Positions 8,023-16,523 of a stretch of DNA of 64,000 nt are shown here, piece by piece. Within the stretch, counting starts at the first letter, position 1. Each line of letters starts with the position of its first letter. The stretch is taken from assembly GCA_015063605.1 (NCBI GenBank), contig SVTV01000012.1:1-64000 (forward strand), given 5' to 3'. The notes under the pieces were generated by a model. That model was not told the origin of the DNA and made no database searches. It was given only the letters and a program-made list of their open reading frames with translations. Position numbers and translations under genes: made by a program. Source of the DNA: Oscillospiraceae bacterium (lineage in GTDB: Bacteria > Bacillota > Clostridia > Oscillospirales > SIG627).

Positions 8023-8871
8023 ATGAAATTAAGAAATGCTTTATGGTTATTCGGTGTACCCGCACATGAAAATGATACACATGTCGGCGGATGGCTTCGC
8101 CATCGTGAGATCAAAGAACCTAATGACTTCCCTTCCACGGGCTCTTCAATGACACCTGCGGAGGCTTGTCTCTTCTTAGAAATCCCAAATGTCGTCATGG
8201 TGTGCTGTGACGGTATGCCCTCTCCCTTTTCACAGTACGCCGATAAATATCTTTATTCTTTCTTGCCTATGGAACGTGTATGGTGGTCTTCTATCGGAAG
8301 CGGAGGATACCGTGACGGCAGAGAGGAAGATTATATTCTTGCAAAGCGTAAGGAATATCCAAATCTTTGCGGATGTTATATGGATGATCCTCTTTGTCTT
8401 TTTGATAAATATCCCGAAGAAAGCCGATACACCATGGCGAAAGGATTTGTATCCGATCTGCGAAAAAAGCTTGACGCTTCAGGCGAGCATATTGACATCG
8501 TAGTCACATGGTATCCGTATATTTCAAGAGGTGACGACAGCGATATATATGAAGAGGTTGACGGTATAGCTTTATACACATGGAACTCCCTTGACCTTGA
8601 AAAGCTTGACAACGTTATGGAAGAAGCCAAAAAGAAATTCCCCAACAAAAAGATTTATTTGGGCGCATATCTATTTGACTACGATCGCAGTACCCCTCTT
8701 ACAGCAGAGCAAATGGAATTCCAATGCGAACGAGGTAAAAAATGGCTTCTTGACGGAACTATTTCAGGTATGATATTTGTCACAAATGCAGTAATGGCGC
8801 CCGGTATGCAGAACGATATCCGGCTTCGTAACTGGATAAAGAAAAACGGAGATTTGGAAATTCCGCAATAA
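8023..8871 (+). CDS. Unknown protein, probable TIM-barrel hydrolase
   Basis: I do not recognise this 282-residue cytosolic protein. Acid-rich motifs at strand-like ends (CCDGMP, YMDDPLC, TWYPYISRGDDSDIYEEVDGIALYTWN, YLGAYLFDYDR) resemble the (beta/alpha)8 barrels of uncharacterised glycoside-hydrolase-like proteins, but I cannot assign a family or catalytic pair. The RBS AAAAAGGAGAAAAG precedes ATG. It is translated directly after the sialidase-fold protein and its 3' end meets the convergent AraC gene at a shared terminator. The context suggests a role in glycan breakdown; that is inference. Confidence 0.65.
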   Translation: MKLRNALWLFGVPAHENDTHVGGWLRHREIKEPNDFPSTGSSMTPAEACLFLEIPNVVMVCCDGMPSPFSQYADKYLYSFLPMERVWWSSIGSGGYRDGREEDYILAKRKEYPNLCGCYMDDPLCLFDKYPEESRYTMAKGFVSDLRKKLDASGEHIDIVVTWYPYISRGDDSDIYEEVDGIALYTWNSLDLEKLDNVMEEAKKKFPNKKIYLGAYLFDYDRSTPLTAEQMEFQCERGKKWLLDGTISGMIFVTNAVMAPGMQNDIRLRNWIKKNGDLEIPQ

Positions 8872-8884
8872 ACAAGAAAACATT

Positions 8885-8916
8885 AAGCATCCCGATGTTT
8901 TATTTACGGGATGCTT
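8885..8916. terminator. Bidirectional terminator between unknown gene and araC
   Basis: AAGCATCCCG (8885-8894) pairs perfectly with CGGGATGCTT (8907-8916) with a 12-base loop and TTTTCT after it. The right arm overlaps the last codons of the convergent AraC-family gene. Confidence 0.75.
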
Positions 8917-9682
8917 TTCTGTATTCCGAGGGAGTCATATTCAAGCTTTTTTTAAAATAATCATTAAAATTTCTCACACTTTGAAAACCGCTTCCCAAAG
9001 CTATATCAGTAATATCACCGTCGGTGTTTTCCAAAAGCTCTATTGCCGTTTCAAGACGGTACATATTGACAAAATGAGTAAATGACATGTTGAAAATATT
9101 TTTGAAACAGCGGGACATATAGTTATAATCATAAGAAAATGCATTCGCAACATCTCTCAATGAAATATTTTCCGTGTGCTTTTCGGAAACGAAATCTGCG
9201 ATAAGGGATATTATTTCAGCCTTTTTGCCGTCCTTTTCAACCAATCTGACCGAGGATAGGTACTCCTCGCAAAGACAGTACAAACATGATTTCAACGTAT
9301 ATTTCGTAAGATTCTCATTCTCTATGAGCCTGCATTTCACATAGGTTCTTACCGGATAACTTACCTCAAAGCGAAGCTTTTCTCCTGTCTTTCCTGAGAT
9401 CTCTTTTGAAAAGGAATGGACAAAATCTCCCGAAAAGACGAGTATCCAATACATTGAATCCTTTTCGGGTACATAACTGTGGATATCGTAAGGAAGGCAC
9501 AGACCGAATTCACCCTCTGTCAACTTACAGAAAACGTTATTAAGAGTGCATTTAACGCTTCCCTTTATTACATAGATCAACTCTAAGTTTTTATGAAAAT
9601 GATTTTCCCAGACCGCATCGGAATAAACAGCAGTATTGAAGCTGTAATTCGTAATGGAATTACTTAGTTGATGAAAGAACAT
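8900..9682 (-). CDS. AraC-family transcriptional regulator
   Basis: A 260-residue sugar-responsive activator type. The N-terminal half is cupin-like (HKNLELIYVIKGSVKCTL, FGLCLPYDIHSYVP) and would bind the inducer. The C-terminal third has the double helix-turn-helix of AraC/XylS proteins: ISLRDVANAFSYDYNYMSR, then ITDIALGSGFQSVRNFNDYFKK and TPSEYRK. ATG 9682 is preferred to a TTG four codons upstream because GAGG lies 6 bases before the ATG. It is divergent from the glycyl-radical enzyme operon, whose promoter lacks a -35 box, so it most likely activates that operon (inference). Confidence 0.88.
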   Translation of the reverse strand: MFFHQLSNSITNYSFNTAVYSDAVWENHFHKNLELIYVIKGSVKCTLNNVFCKLTEGEFGLCLPYDIHSYVPEKDSMYWILVFSGDFVHSFSKEISGKTGEKLRFEVSYPVRTYVKCRLIENENLTKYTLKSCLYCLCEEYLSSVRLVEKDGKKAEIISLIADFVSEKHTENISLRDVANAFSYDYNYMSRCFKNIFNMSFTHFVNMYRLETAIELLENTDGDITDIALGSGFQSVRNFNDYFKKSLNMTPSEYRKASRK

Positions 9683-9714
9683 ACTAAACCTCAAAAAGAT
9701 AAAATACTGCTGAT

Positions 9715-9744
9715 ATTATAACAAATAATGCGAGAATTTGTCAA
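9715..9744 (-). promoter_or_regulatory. Promoter of the araC-family gene
   Basis: On the minus strand, TTGACA (9739-9744) and TATAAT (9715-9720) are separated by 18 bases. Both hexamers are perfect, indicating good basal expression of the regulator. Confidence 0.75.
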
Positions 9745-9754
9745 GTACTTGCTT

Positions 9755-9760
9755 TATAAT
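9755..9760 (+). promoter_or_regulatory. Probable activator-dependent -10 box of the GRE operon
   Basis: A perfect TATAAT lies 18 bases before the GRE start codon, but the hexamer 17 bases upstream is GAGAAT rather than a -35 box. The region upstream overlaps the araC promoter. Such a promoter would need an activator, and the adjacent AraC protein is the obvious candidate. Confidence 0.45.
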
Positions 9761-9778
9761 TAAAATAGGAGGGATCAT

Positions 9779-11764
9779 ATGAACAACGAATTATATAATT
9801 TTATAGTTAATAAGGAGCATCACAGATTCAGGCACAAATCCTGCCTTGAACTTGCAAAAGAATATCACTCAAAAAATCTGTCCCCCATCGAACGAATGGC
9901 AGACCGTTTTGAACGTCTGACAAATGAAGAAAAGCCCGTTATACTCGACGGAGAACAAATAGTGTTCATGAGAACAGTTTCCGATCTTCCCGATATTTTT
10001 ACCGAAGAAGAATGGAACGGTATAAAAGATAAGCATTACATACATGAGCTCGGCTTTATGTCAAATCTTTCACCGAATTATTATTCCGCTATATCCTCGG
10101 GACTTCTTTCGAAAAGAGAAACAGCTGATGTATACGGAAAGCGGGCTATTGACAATATTATAAAGCTTTCCGACAAATATCTTCAAGAGGCAAGGAGGAT
10201 CGGGAGAAAAGATATTGAGGCGGTGCTGACACAGGTACCGAGGTACGGTGCAAGAAATTTTCGTGAAGCCTTACAGTTTTTCAGAATACTTCATTTTGCG
10301 TTATGGCTTGAAGGAAATTATCATAATACGATAGGACGGTTTGATAAATACATGTATCCTTATCTGAAAAAAGATATGGAGAACGGTATCCTTACCGAAG
10401 AGAGCGCTTTGGAATTATTGGAGGATTTCTTTTTATCATTCAATAAAGACAGCGATATATACACGGGTGTCCAGCAGGGCGACAACGGTCAGAGCATGAT
10501 GCTCGGAGGAATTGACGAAAACGGAGATGACGTATATAACCTTCTTTCCGAATTATGTCTCAAGGCTTCTTACGATCTCAAAATGATCGACCCGAAGATC
10601 AATCTGCGTGTATCGAAAAATACACCGAAGGAACGTTTCACAGAAGCCGCAAAGCTTACAAAAGCGGGACTCGGCTTACCTCAATACTCAAATGATGATA
10701 TCGTTATTCCCGCATTAAAGAAATTGGGATACGATCATAATGATGCTGTCAATTATACCGTAGCGGCATGTTGGGAATTCATTATACCGAATGTAGGCGG
10801 TGATGTCGCCAATATCGGAGCTCTCTCTTTCCCTAAAGTTATCGATAAGGCTTTACATAATGATCTCGAAAGAGCTCAGAGCTACGAAGAGTTTTTCGGT
10901 TATGTCAAAAAAGAGATACAAAAGGAATGCGACAAAATTTGCGATAACATAAAAGATCTTTGGTTTATTCCCTCTCCTTTTATGAACGTTTTAATGGATT
11001 GCGATATTTATAACGGCGGAAAGTATAACAACTTCGGCATTCACGGAACCGGAATTGCAACAGCTTCGGACTCTTTGGCTGTTATCAAAAAGTATGTCTT
11101 CGATGAAAAAGATCTAAGCAAAGGTGAGCTTATAATTGCCGTTGATTCAAACTTCGAAAATCGCCCCGAGCTTTTGCATAAATTACGATTCCAAGCTCCA
11201 AAGCTCGGAAACAACGATGATTATGTCGATGATATCGCCACAAGGCTTCTTGATGAGTTTGCGGAAGCCCTGAAGGGCAAAACAAATTGCAGAGGCGGAA
11301 TATACAGAGCAGGTACGGGAAGTGCCATGTATTACCTATGGCATGCTAACGAAATAGGTGCGTCCCCCGACGGCAGACGTGCTAAGGAACCATTCGGAAC
11401 AAATTTCTCTGTTTCGCTTTTCGCAAAAGTAAAAGGACCGGTGTCGGTCATCGCTTCTATGACAAAACAGCATTTTGAAAATGCAATAAACGGCGGACCT
11501 CTCACCCTTGAATTTCATCAAAGTATTTTTTCGGATGATGACGGAATCGAGAAAGTCGGAATGCTTGTCAAGAGCTTCATTGACAGAGGCGGTCATCAAT
11601 TACAGCTCAACACTGTAAATCTTGAAAAGATGCTCGATGCGCAAAAGCATCCCGAATTACATAAACAGCTTGTAGTCAGGATATGGGGCTGGAGCGCATA
11701 CTTTGTAGAGCTCGATAAGGAATATCAGGACCACGTGATCGCAAGACAGGCATATACCATATGA
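9779..11764 (+). CDS. Glycyl-radical enzyme, pyruvate formate-lyase superfamily, unknown substrate
   Basis: A 661-residue cytosolic glycyl-radical enzyme (GRE). The active-site cysteine is Cys331 in TVAACWEFIIPN, equivalent to the GCVE loop of GRE eliminases: one Cys followed by residue-Glu, not the Cys-Cys of true pyruvate formate-lyase. The radical glycine is Gly637 in RIWGWSAYF, where family members normally have RVxGYSAxF, so Trp replaces the usual Tyr. It is clearly shorter than characterised GREs (about 760-850 residues). The activase overlaps its stop by 4 bases, confirming the type. GGAGG precedes ATG. The operon also carries a GH51 arabinofuranosidase, so a sugar-derived or plant-glycan-derived substrate is plausible; the reaction is unknown. 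Oxygen sensitivity is expected. Confidence 0.88.
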   Translation: MNNELYNFIVNKEHHRFRHKSCLELAKEYHSKNLSPIERMADRFERLTNEEKPVILDGEQIVFMRTVSDLPDIFTEEEWNGIKDKHYIHELGFMSNLSPNYYSAISSGLLSKRETADVYGKRAIDNIIKLSDKYLQEARRIGRKDIEAVLTQVPRYGARNFREALQFFRILHFALWLEGNYHNTIGRFDKYMYPYLKKDMENGILTEESALELLEDFFLSFNKDSDIYTGVQQGDNGQSMMLGGIDENGDDVYNLLSELCLKASYDLKMIDPKINLRVSKNTPKERFTEAAKLTKAGLGLPQYSNDDIVIPALKKLGYDHNDAVNYTVAACWEFIIPNVGGDVANIGALSFPKVIDKALHNDLERAQSYEEFFGYVKKEIQKECDKICDNIKDLWFIPSPFMNVLMDCDIYNGGKYNNFGIHGTGIATASDSLAVIKKYVFDEKDLSKGELIIAVDSNFENRPELLHKLRFQAPKLGNNDDYVDDIATRLLDEFAEALKGKTNCRGGIYRAGTGSAMYYLWHANEIGASPDGRRAKEPFGTNFSVSLFAKVKGPVSVIASMTKQHFENAINGGPLTLEFHQSIFSDDDGIEKVGMLVKSFIDRGGHQLQLNTVNLEKMLDAQKHPELHKQLVVRIWGWSAYFVELDKEYQDHVIARQAYTI

Positions 11765-12522
11765 ACGGTTTTATCTTTGATATCAAAGAAATGGCTGTCC
11801 ATGACGGTCCCGGTATAAGAACCACCGTATTTTTCAAGGGATGTCCATTAAGATGCAGATGGTGCCACAATCCCGAAGGCTTTATATCGGCGCAGCAGCT
11901 TATGTTCAAGGAAGCAAAATGCATTCATTGCGGTCAATGCAGAAAAGATTGCTATCACGAGGAATGCAAGCCGTTCGGAAGATGTATCCGTTCATGTCCC
12001 GAAAATTGTCTTGAGATCGTCGGAAGGAATGTCTCATCAAAAAAGCTTGCCGACGAACTGAAGCGATCGGCTGATATTTTAGGAGAAGGCTTCGGAGGCT
12101 TTACGTTTTCGGGCGGTGAGCCTTTGATGCAAGCGGAATTTCTTTTTGAATTAATAAACGAGCTTAAAGGGTATCATCTTTGTATAGAGACAAGCGGATA
12201 CGCTTCTGCGGAAATATTCAAAAGAGCAACAGATAAGCTTGATCTTATTATAATGGATATAAAGCTTGCCGACAACGGACAGCACAGAATATACACGGGA
12301 GTCGGAAACGAAAAGATACTTGAAAACTTTTATTATCTTAAAAACAGCGGAAAGCCGCATATTATACGTACTCCGCTTATCCCCGGCATTACCGATACGG
12401 ATGATAATCTTATTAAGATCGGTGAGTTGATAAAGGAAAGCACATGGGAAAAGCTTCCCTACAACAAAATAGCAGGGGCAAAATACAAAATGCTTGGAAT
12501 GGATTACAATATAAAGGAGTAA
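11761..12522 (+). CDS. Glycyl-radical enzyme activating enzyme (radical SAM)
   Basis: A 253-residue radical-SAM activase that installs the glycyl radical on the upstream GRE. The SAM-cluster motif is Cys28-x3-Cys32-x2-Cys35 (GCPLRCRWCHNP). An inserted Cys-rich ferredoxin-like region follows (CIHCGQC, RCIRSCPENC, about residues 56-83), as in GRE-eliminase activases but not in the short PflA. TFSGGEPL is the GGE SAM-binding motif. Its ATG overlaps the GRE stop (ATGA), giving translational coupling. The GH51 gene follows after 6 bases. An assignment as generic PflA would be misleading. Confidence 0.9.
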   Translation: MNGFIFDIKEMAVHDGPGIRTTVFFKGCPLRCRWCHNPEGFISAQQLMFKEAKCIHCGQCRKDCYHEECKPFGRCIRSCPENCLEIVGRNVSSKKLADELKRSADILGEGFGGFTFSGGEPLMQAEFLFELINELKGYHLCIETSGYASAEIFKRATDKLDLIIMDIKLADNGQHRIYTGVGNEKILENFYYLKNSGKPHIIRTPLIPGITDTDDNLIKIGELIKESTWEKLPYNKIAGAKYKMLGMDYNIKE

Positions 12523-12528
12523 CCGAAA

Positions 12529-13974
12529 ATGAAAAAGATATATCTCATGTACCCACAGAAAACAGGCAGAATAGCGCCCGAAATATACGGACATTTTACC
12601 GAGCATATCGGCGGTGTAATATATGACGGAATATGGGTGGGAAAGGATTCAGAAATCCCTAATATAAACGGCTTCAGAAAAGAAATAATAGAAAAAATGC
12701 GTGTCATCAAAGCACCCGTTATACGTTGGCCCGGAGGATGCTTCGCCGAAAGCTACGATTGGCGTGACGGTATCGGAGTGGATCGCCCCGTAAGATTGAA
12801 TTGGTGGAAGAATTCTGACGGAAAGACAGAGCCCAACGAAGTGGGAACACACGAATTTGCCGATTTTTGCGAATTCTGCGGCGCAAGTGCATATTTTGCG
12901 GCAAACATGACAAGCGTACCGCCTCTCCACATTCAGAGATGGATGGACTATTGTCTGTCTCCGAAGGGTTCCACGACTCTTGCGCTCGAGCGTGAAAGAA
13001 ACGGTCACCCCGAACCTTTTAACATCCCTTATTGGGGCGTGGGAAACGAAAATTGGGGAGACGGCGGAGACATGACTCCCGATCACTATGCGGATGAATA
13101 CAGACGTTATTCCATAGTTATGGGAAATTGCGCGCCCAAAGCAGAGCTTTACGCTTGCGGCTCCAATGCTTTTGATTATAACTGGACAACGGAGACTATG
13201 AGGAAGCTCCGCACATCAAGAAAGCATATCAACGGCTTTGCAATGCATTATTATTGCGGGTGTGCGGGTGATCCTCTTGAATTCACAAAGGAAGAATGGA
13301 CAGAGCTTTTGAAAAAAGCCGCACGCATGGAAGAGATAATCGAAAAAAATTGGCATATTATAAGCGCTTACGGAATGGAAGACCGTGCAAAGCTTGTAAT
13401 TGACGAATGGGGATGCTGGCATCCCGGCGGATCCGGTCCAAGCAAGGGTGGAAACCTTTTCGAGCAGCAAAGCACAATGCGTGATGCCATGGTATCGGCA
13501 CTTACATTGAACATATTCAACAAGCACTGCGATAAGATCCGTATGGCGAATGTTGCACAGCTTGTAAATAACCTGCACGCACTGTTTTTGGCAGGCGGGG
13601 AGCATTGCATAACAACGCCCACTTATCACGTTTTCGATATGTATAAGGAGCATCAGGGAGCAGATTCCATAAATGTTACCGTAACGGATAATGAAAAATT
13701 TGAAAATTCTTTGACGGTATCGGCTTCATTCAAAGATGGAAAGACCCTTGTTACAATAGGAAATCTTTCCTGCACCGAGGATGCTGAATTCACTTTGGAG
13801 GCGGTAGGCATGGAAATTTCAAAAGATGCCGAAGCAGCTCTCCTTACAAGCGATGATATGCATTCTCACAATACATTCGATTCTCCCGAAAATGTTGTAC
13901 CGATAAATGTTGATATAGACCTTACAAAGGCTGTTACTATACCCAAGAACAGTATTATGTCGATAAGATTTTGA
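12529..13974 (+). CDS. abfA: GH51 alpha-L-arabinofuranosidase
   Basis: A 481-residue intracellular GH51 enzyme that releases L-arabinofuranose from arabino-oligosaccharides with retention. The signature IAPEIYGHFTEHIGGVIYDG opens the barrel, VIRWPGGCFAESYDWRDGIG follows, the acid/base is Glu174 in GVGNENWG and the nucleophile is Glu293 in VIDEWGCW. The C-terminal beta-domain is complete. AAGGAG overlaps the end of the activase gene, so it is the third cistron of the GRE operon. This suggests that arabinose-containing glycans supply the pathway. Confidence 0.92.
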   Translation: MKKIYLMYPQKTGRIAPEIYGHFTEHIGGVIYDGIWVGKDSEIPNINGFRKEIIEKMRVIKAPVIRWPGGCFAESYDWRDGIGVDRPVRLNWWKNSDGKTEPNEVGTHEFADFCEFCGASAYFAANMTSVPPLHIQRWMDYCLSPKGSTTLALERERNGHPEPFNIPYWGVGNENWGDGGDMTPDHYADEYRRYSIVMGNCAPKAELYACGSNAFDYNWTTETMRKLRTSRKHINGFAMHYYCGCAGDPLEFTKEEWTELLKKAARMEEIIEKNWHIISAYGMEDRAKLVIDEWGCWHPGGSGPSKGGNLFEQQSTMRDAMVSALTLNIFNKHCDKIRMANVAQLVNNLHALFLAGGEHCITTPTYHVFDMYKEHQGADSINVTVTDNEKFENSLTVSASFKDGKTLVTIGNLSCTEDAEFTLEAVGMEISKDAEAALLTSDDMHSHNTFDSPENVVPINVDIDLTKAVTIPKNSIMSIRF

Positions 13975-13982
13975 TTTTTATT

Positions 13983-14285
13983 ATGAACACAAAAGACTGT
14001 ATAAATGAAAAAGTGAACAGGATCACAGTTATGGAGACGTATCTCAATACACTGCTTAACGCTGTTGAATCAAGACCTGAAAGTGTATTCGAAAATAACG
14101 AGCTTCACGAAATGCTTATAAAGCTTACGGAATATTACGAAAGTCCTTTATGGATGGAGGATTACGAAAGCGATGAGCGTGGTGAGCTTCCGAAGGAGCT
14201 CAAAAGAGGTGTTCTTTCCGAGGACGGAGTATATTTGCTGATTGAAAGTATTACAGAATACATAAAAGCTTCGGGAAACATTTGA
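13983..14285 (+). CDS. DUF4298-family small protein
   Basis: A 100-residue soluble, mostly helical protein. The pattern LTEYYESPLWMEDYESDERG followed by LPKELKRGVLSEDGVY is the DUF4298 signature as I recall it; no function is known to me. ATG 13983 is taken as the start; a TTG at 13971 overlapping the GH51 stop would add four residues. No strong RBS is visible for either, so translation may depend on coupling to the GH51 gene 8 bases upstream. It ends at a bidirectional terminator. Confidence 0.7.
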   Translation: MNTKDCINEKVNRITVMETYLNTLLNAVESRPESVFENNELHEMLIKLTEYYESPLWMEDYESDERGELPKELKRGVLSEDGVYLLIESITEYIKASGNI

Positions 14286-14308
14286 ACGAAATAAAGCATT
14301 ATAAAAAC

Positions 14309-14357
14309 AAGCACTTATGACAGAGATCATGCTCTTTTCATAAGTGCTTCATTTTTA
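14309..14357. terminator. Bidirectional terminator, GCACTTATGA stem
   Basis: AAGCACTTATGA (14309-14320) pairs perfectly with TCATAAGTGCTT (14338-14349). T-rich sequence follows on the plus strand, and the A-run before it gives a T-run on the minus strand. The ten-base stem core is identical to that of the terminator at 60646. Confidence 0.8.
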
Positions 14358-14387
14358 TTTATCGGCAGCCATTGACAATTTTAATTA

Positions 14388-16268
14388 TTATTTATCGAAA
14401 AGATACCAGATATTCTTTTCAAATGTTGCTTTGATCTTGGATCTTGCGGGAATAGCGATTCCGTATCCGGGATCGTTGGCATAATAAGTATCGAATTCGG
14501 TCATCAAGTCAAGCTCGCCCGTAGGCTCGGTATACTCTGTAACGGAATCGTAGCCTTTGTTTGTGGTAGCCGCTTCAGGAAGGCTCGTTTCGATATCGGA
14601 ATAGCGGAATGCCATACGCATAAGTCTGATATTGTTTCTGCAAGCGGGAGAGGTGGTCTTGGAAAGTGCGGAATCGTAAAGCTTATATACCTTTTCCTTA
14701 TCGATATTATTCATAAGCCAGATACCCGCTGTCATTATCTCGCACTGTCCGTCGAGAACGGATTCAGCGTAGCGTATAATTTCAGCCACATCATCTGCAC
14801 CCTCTCCGAAGAGCTTTTTGAATCTTTCGAGATTATCCTCCATAGACAAGGAAATATCGTAGGAAGAGCGTCCGAAGCAATAGAAGTTGAAGATATTGTT
14901 CCACATATTGAAAAGCTCTATCTGTGTGCACCAGCCTGCAAAACCGAGCTTATTCATACGTGTTGTGAGCGCCTGTATTTCATCAGCCATGGGAAGATAA
15001 CGCTGTCTTCCCTGATATACACCCATGTAATAATCGTAATATCTTACCTGTGCACCGTGCTCATGCCATTTTATAAGGTTATCCTCAAAGAACGTGCCTA
15101 TAAGCGATGTTCCGTCGGGCTTTCCGCAGGTACGGAGTCCCGATTCGTGCCATGTAGCCTCTTCAACGATTATACAGTCATCGATGACAGCATCATCGGG
15201 ACAGTCAAAGATATCAACGTAAGCGGATATCTGTATCATGATTTCGGGAAACTCTTCACGTACTATTCTTGCAACGGAATTACATACGTACAAATAGTTT
15301 TCCGTCTTTGAATACTTGGAGCAAGCTTCACAGCAGCACTGTTTAGCAAATCCGTCATTGGGATTGAAGAGAACTTCCTTTACCTGAGTATTCTTTCTGA
15401 GCCATGATTTCATGTTTTCAGCAAGAGTCCTTATCATTTCCTCATTGCGGGAGCAAAGTATCCACTGCCCCCATTCATTAACTGCCTCATATCTCGTTCC
15501 GTCCTCCTGAAGGCGGTAAAACTCGGGATGAGTCTCATAATAATGCTCGGGGAAATAAGCGTTTCCTCTGGGAGGCAGGAAAAGCGTTGTCGCTTCGTGG
15601 AGACCGACGCCGAACTGCATACCGCGTCGCATAGCTTCCTCACGGAAACCGTTTTTACCCATCTTTTCATAAATGGAAGACCATGTGTATATAAGGTTAT
15701 ATCTGTTTTTGCAAAGCCAATCAAGAAAATCGTTATTGAGAGAACGATCGGGGTTTCCGTTGGGATCTTCATACTGAACGACTCCCGCTCTCTGGATAAG
15801 GTCGCAGCAGGGCTTGATATATTCAATATCTTTGAAGGAAATCTCATCAAGCACGGGAACGATCTCGCCGCCGGGAACCTCGGGAGTGGTAAACGCCGCA
15901 AGAACACATCCGCAGTATCTTTCCAAAAGCTCATATACCGCATAAACCACACCTCTGTGATTAAAATCGTCGGTACCTGCAACGATAAGCACGGAATCCT
16001 CGGGAGATTTAATGTATATACCTTCGGGACCGGGGCAGACAGCACGGAAATCCGCATCACTGATATATTCAGACGTATAACCGTTTCTTGAGGGAGCTCC
16101 CACAAGTATCGTATAATCGGCTTTTTCATCCTTTTCAGATCTTATAACTGAAGAAGCTTTTATAACTTTTCCGAGATAGCGAGCCAGCTCTTCAGCCGCA
16201 AATCTTTCCGGAGAAGTGGGATCTGACGGTAAAATAATATTGATCTTTGTTTTTTGTGTAAGTATCAT
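14388..16268 (-). CDS. DUF4838 domain protein, alpha-glucuronidase-like N-terminus
   Basis: A 626-residue protein. The N-terminal about 130 residues (FAAEELARYLGKVI, ILVGAPSR, IVAGTDDFNHRGVVYAVYELLERYCG) match the alpha/beta glycohydrolase-like N-domain seen in GH67/GH20-type and DUF4838 proteins. The middle is a DUF4838-like barrel (GLHEATTLFLPP, HPEFYRLQEDGTRY, NDGFAKQCCCEACSKY, EEATWHES). DUF4838 proteins occur in polysaccharide-utilisation contexts, but the activity of this one is unknown. The open frame continues far upstream, but TAAGGAGTT lies just before ATG 16268 and a promoter sits at 16329-16357, so that start is used. No signal peptide. Confidence 0.78.
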   Translation of the reverse strand: MILTQKTKINIILPSDPTSPERFAAEELARYLGKVIKASSVIRSEKDEKADYTILVGAPSRNGYTSEYISDADFRAVCPGPEGIYIKSPEDSVLIVAGTDDFNHRGVVYAVYELLERYCGCVLAAFTTPEVPGGEIVPVLDEISFKDIEYIKPCCDLIQRAGVVQYEDPNGNPDRSLNNDFLDWLCKNRYNLIYTWSSIYEKMGKNGFREEAMRRGMQFGVGLHEATTLFLPPRGNAYFPEHYYETHPEFYRLQEDGTRYEAVNEWGQWILCSRNEEMIRTLAENMKSWLRKNTQVKEVLFNPNDGFAKQCCCEACSKYSKTENYLYVCNSVARIVREEFPEIMIQISAYVDIFDCPDDAVIDDCIIVEEATWHESGLRTCGKPDGTSLIGTFFEDNLIKWHEHGAQVRYYDYYMGVYQGRQRYLPMADEIQALTTRMNKLGFAGWCTQIELFNMWNNIFNFYCFGRSSYDISLSMEDNLERFKKLFGEGADDVAEIIRYAESVLDGQCEIMTAGIWLMNNIDKEKVYKLYDSALSKTTSPACRNNIRLMRMAFRYSDIETSLPEAATTNKGYDSVTEYTEPTGELDLMTEFDTYYANDPGYGIAIPARSKIKATFEKNIWYLFDK

Positions 16269-16328
16269 TTTTAACTCCTTAATACATTTTGCCGGGACAA
16301 AAGCTCTTTTCCTCGGTCTTGCATTTTC

Positions 16329-16357
16329 ATTATAGCACAAACGAAGAAATAAAGCAA
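16329..16357 (-). promoter_or_regulatory. Promoter of the DUF4838 gene
   Basis: Minus-strand TTGCTT (16352-16357) and TATAAT (16329-16334) with a 17-base spacer, 61 bases upstream of the ATG. Confidence 0.7.
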
Positions 16358-16464
16358 TACGGCAGAACGATGACTTTTTCATTTTTCCAAATGTCTGTTT
16401 TAGTGTTTTTAACCCCAGCTCAGATAATAACAGATCCACAGTGAAAAAAACGTCATGCTTAAGA

Positions 16465-16493
16465 TTGACACAGAATGTATAATATGATATAAT
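16465..16493 (+). promoter_or_regulatory. Consensus promoter of the aldolase operon
   Basis: TTGACA (16465-16470) and TATAAT (16488-16493) are exactly 17 bases apart, a perfect sigma-A consensus, 31 bases before ATG 16524. It is back to back with the DUF4838 promoter in a 255-base divergent region. Confidence 0.85.
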
Positions 16494-16523
16494 CGTTACA
16501 AATAAGCACAAGGAGAAAATCGC

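Noticed and set aside
9779-11764. Glycyl-radical enzyme annotated as pyruvate formate-lyase PflB
   Set aside because: It has one active-site Cys followed by Trp-Glu instead of Cys-Cys, is about 100 residues shorter, and its activase has the extra Cys-rich domain absent from PflA.
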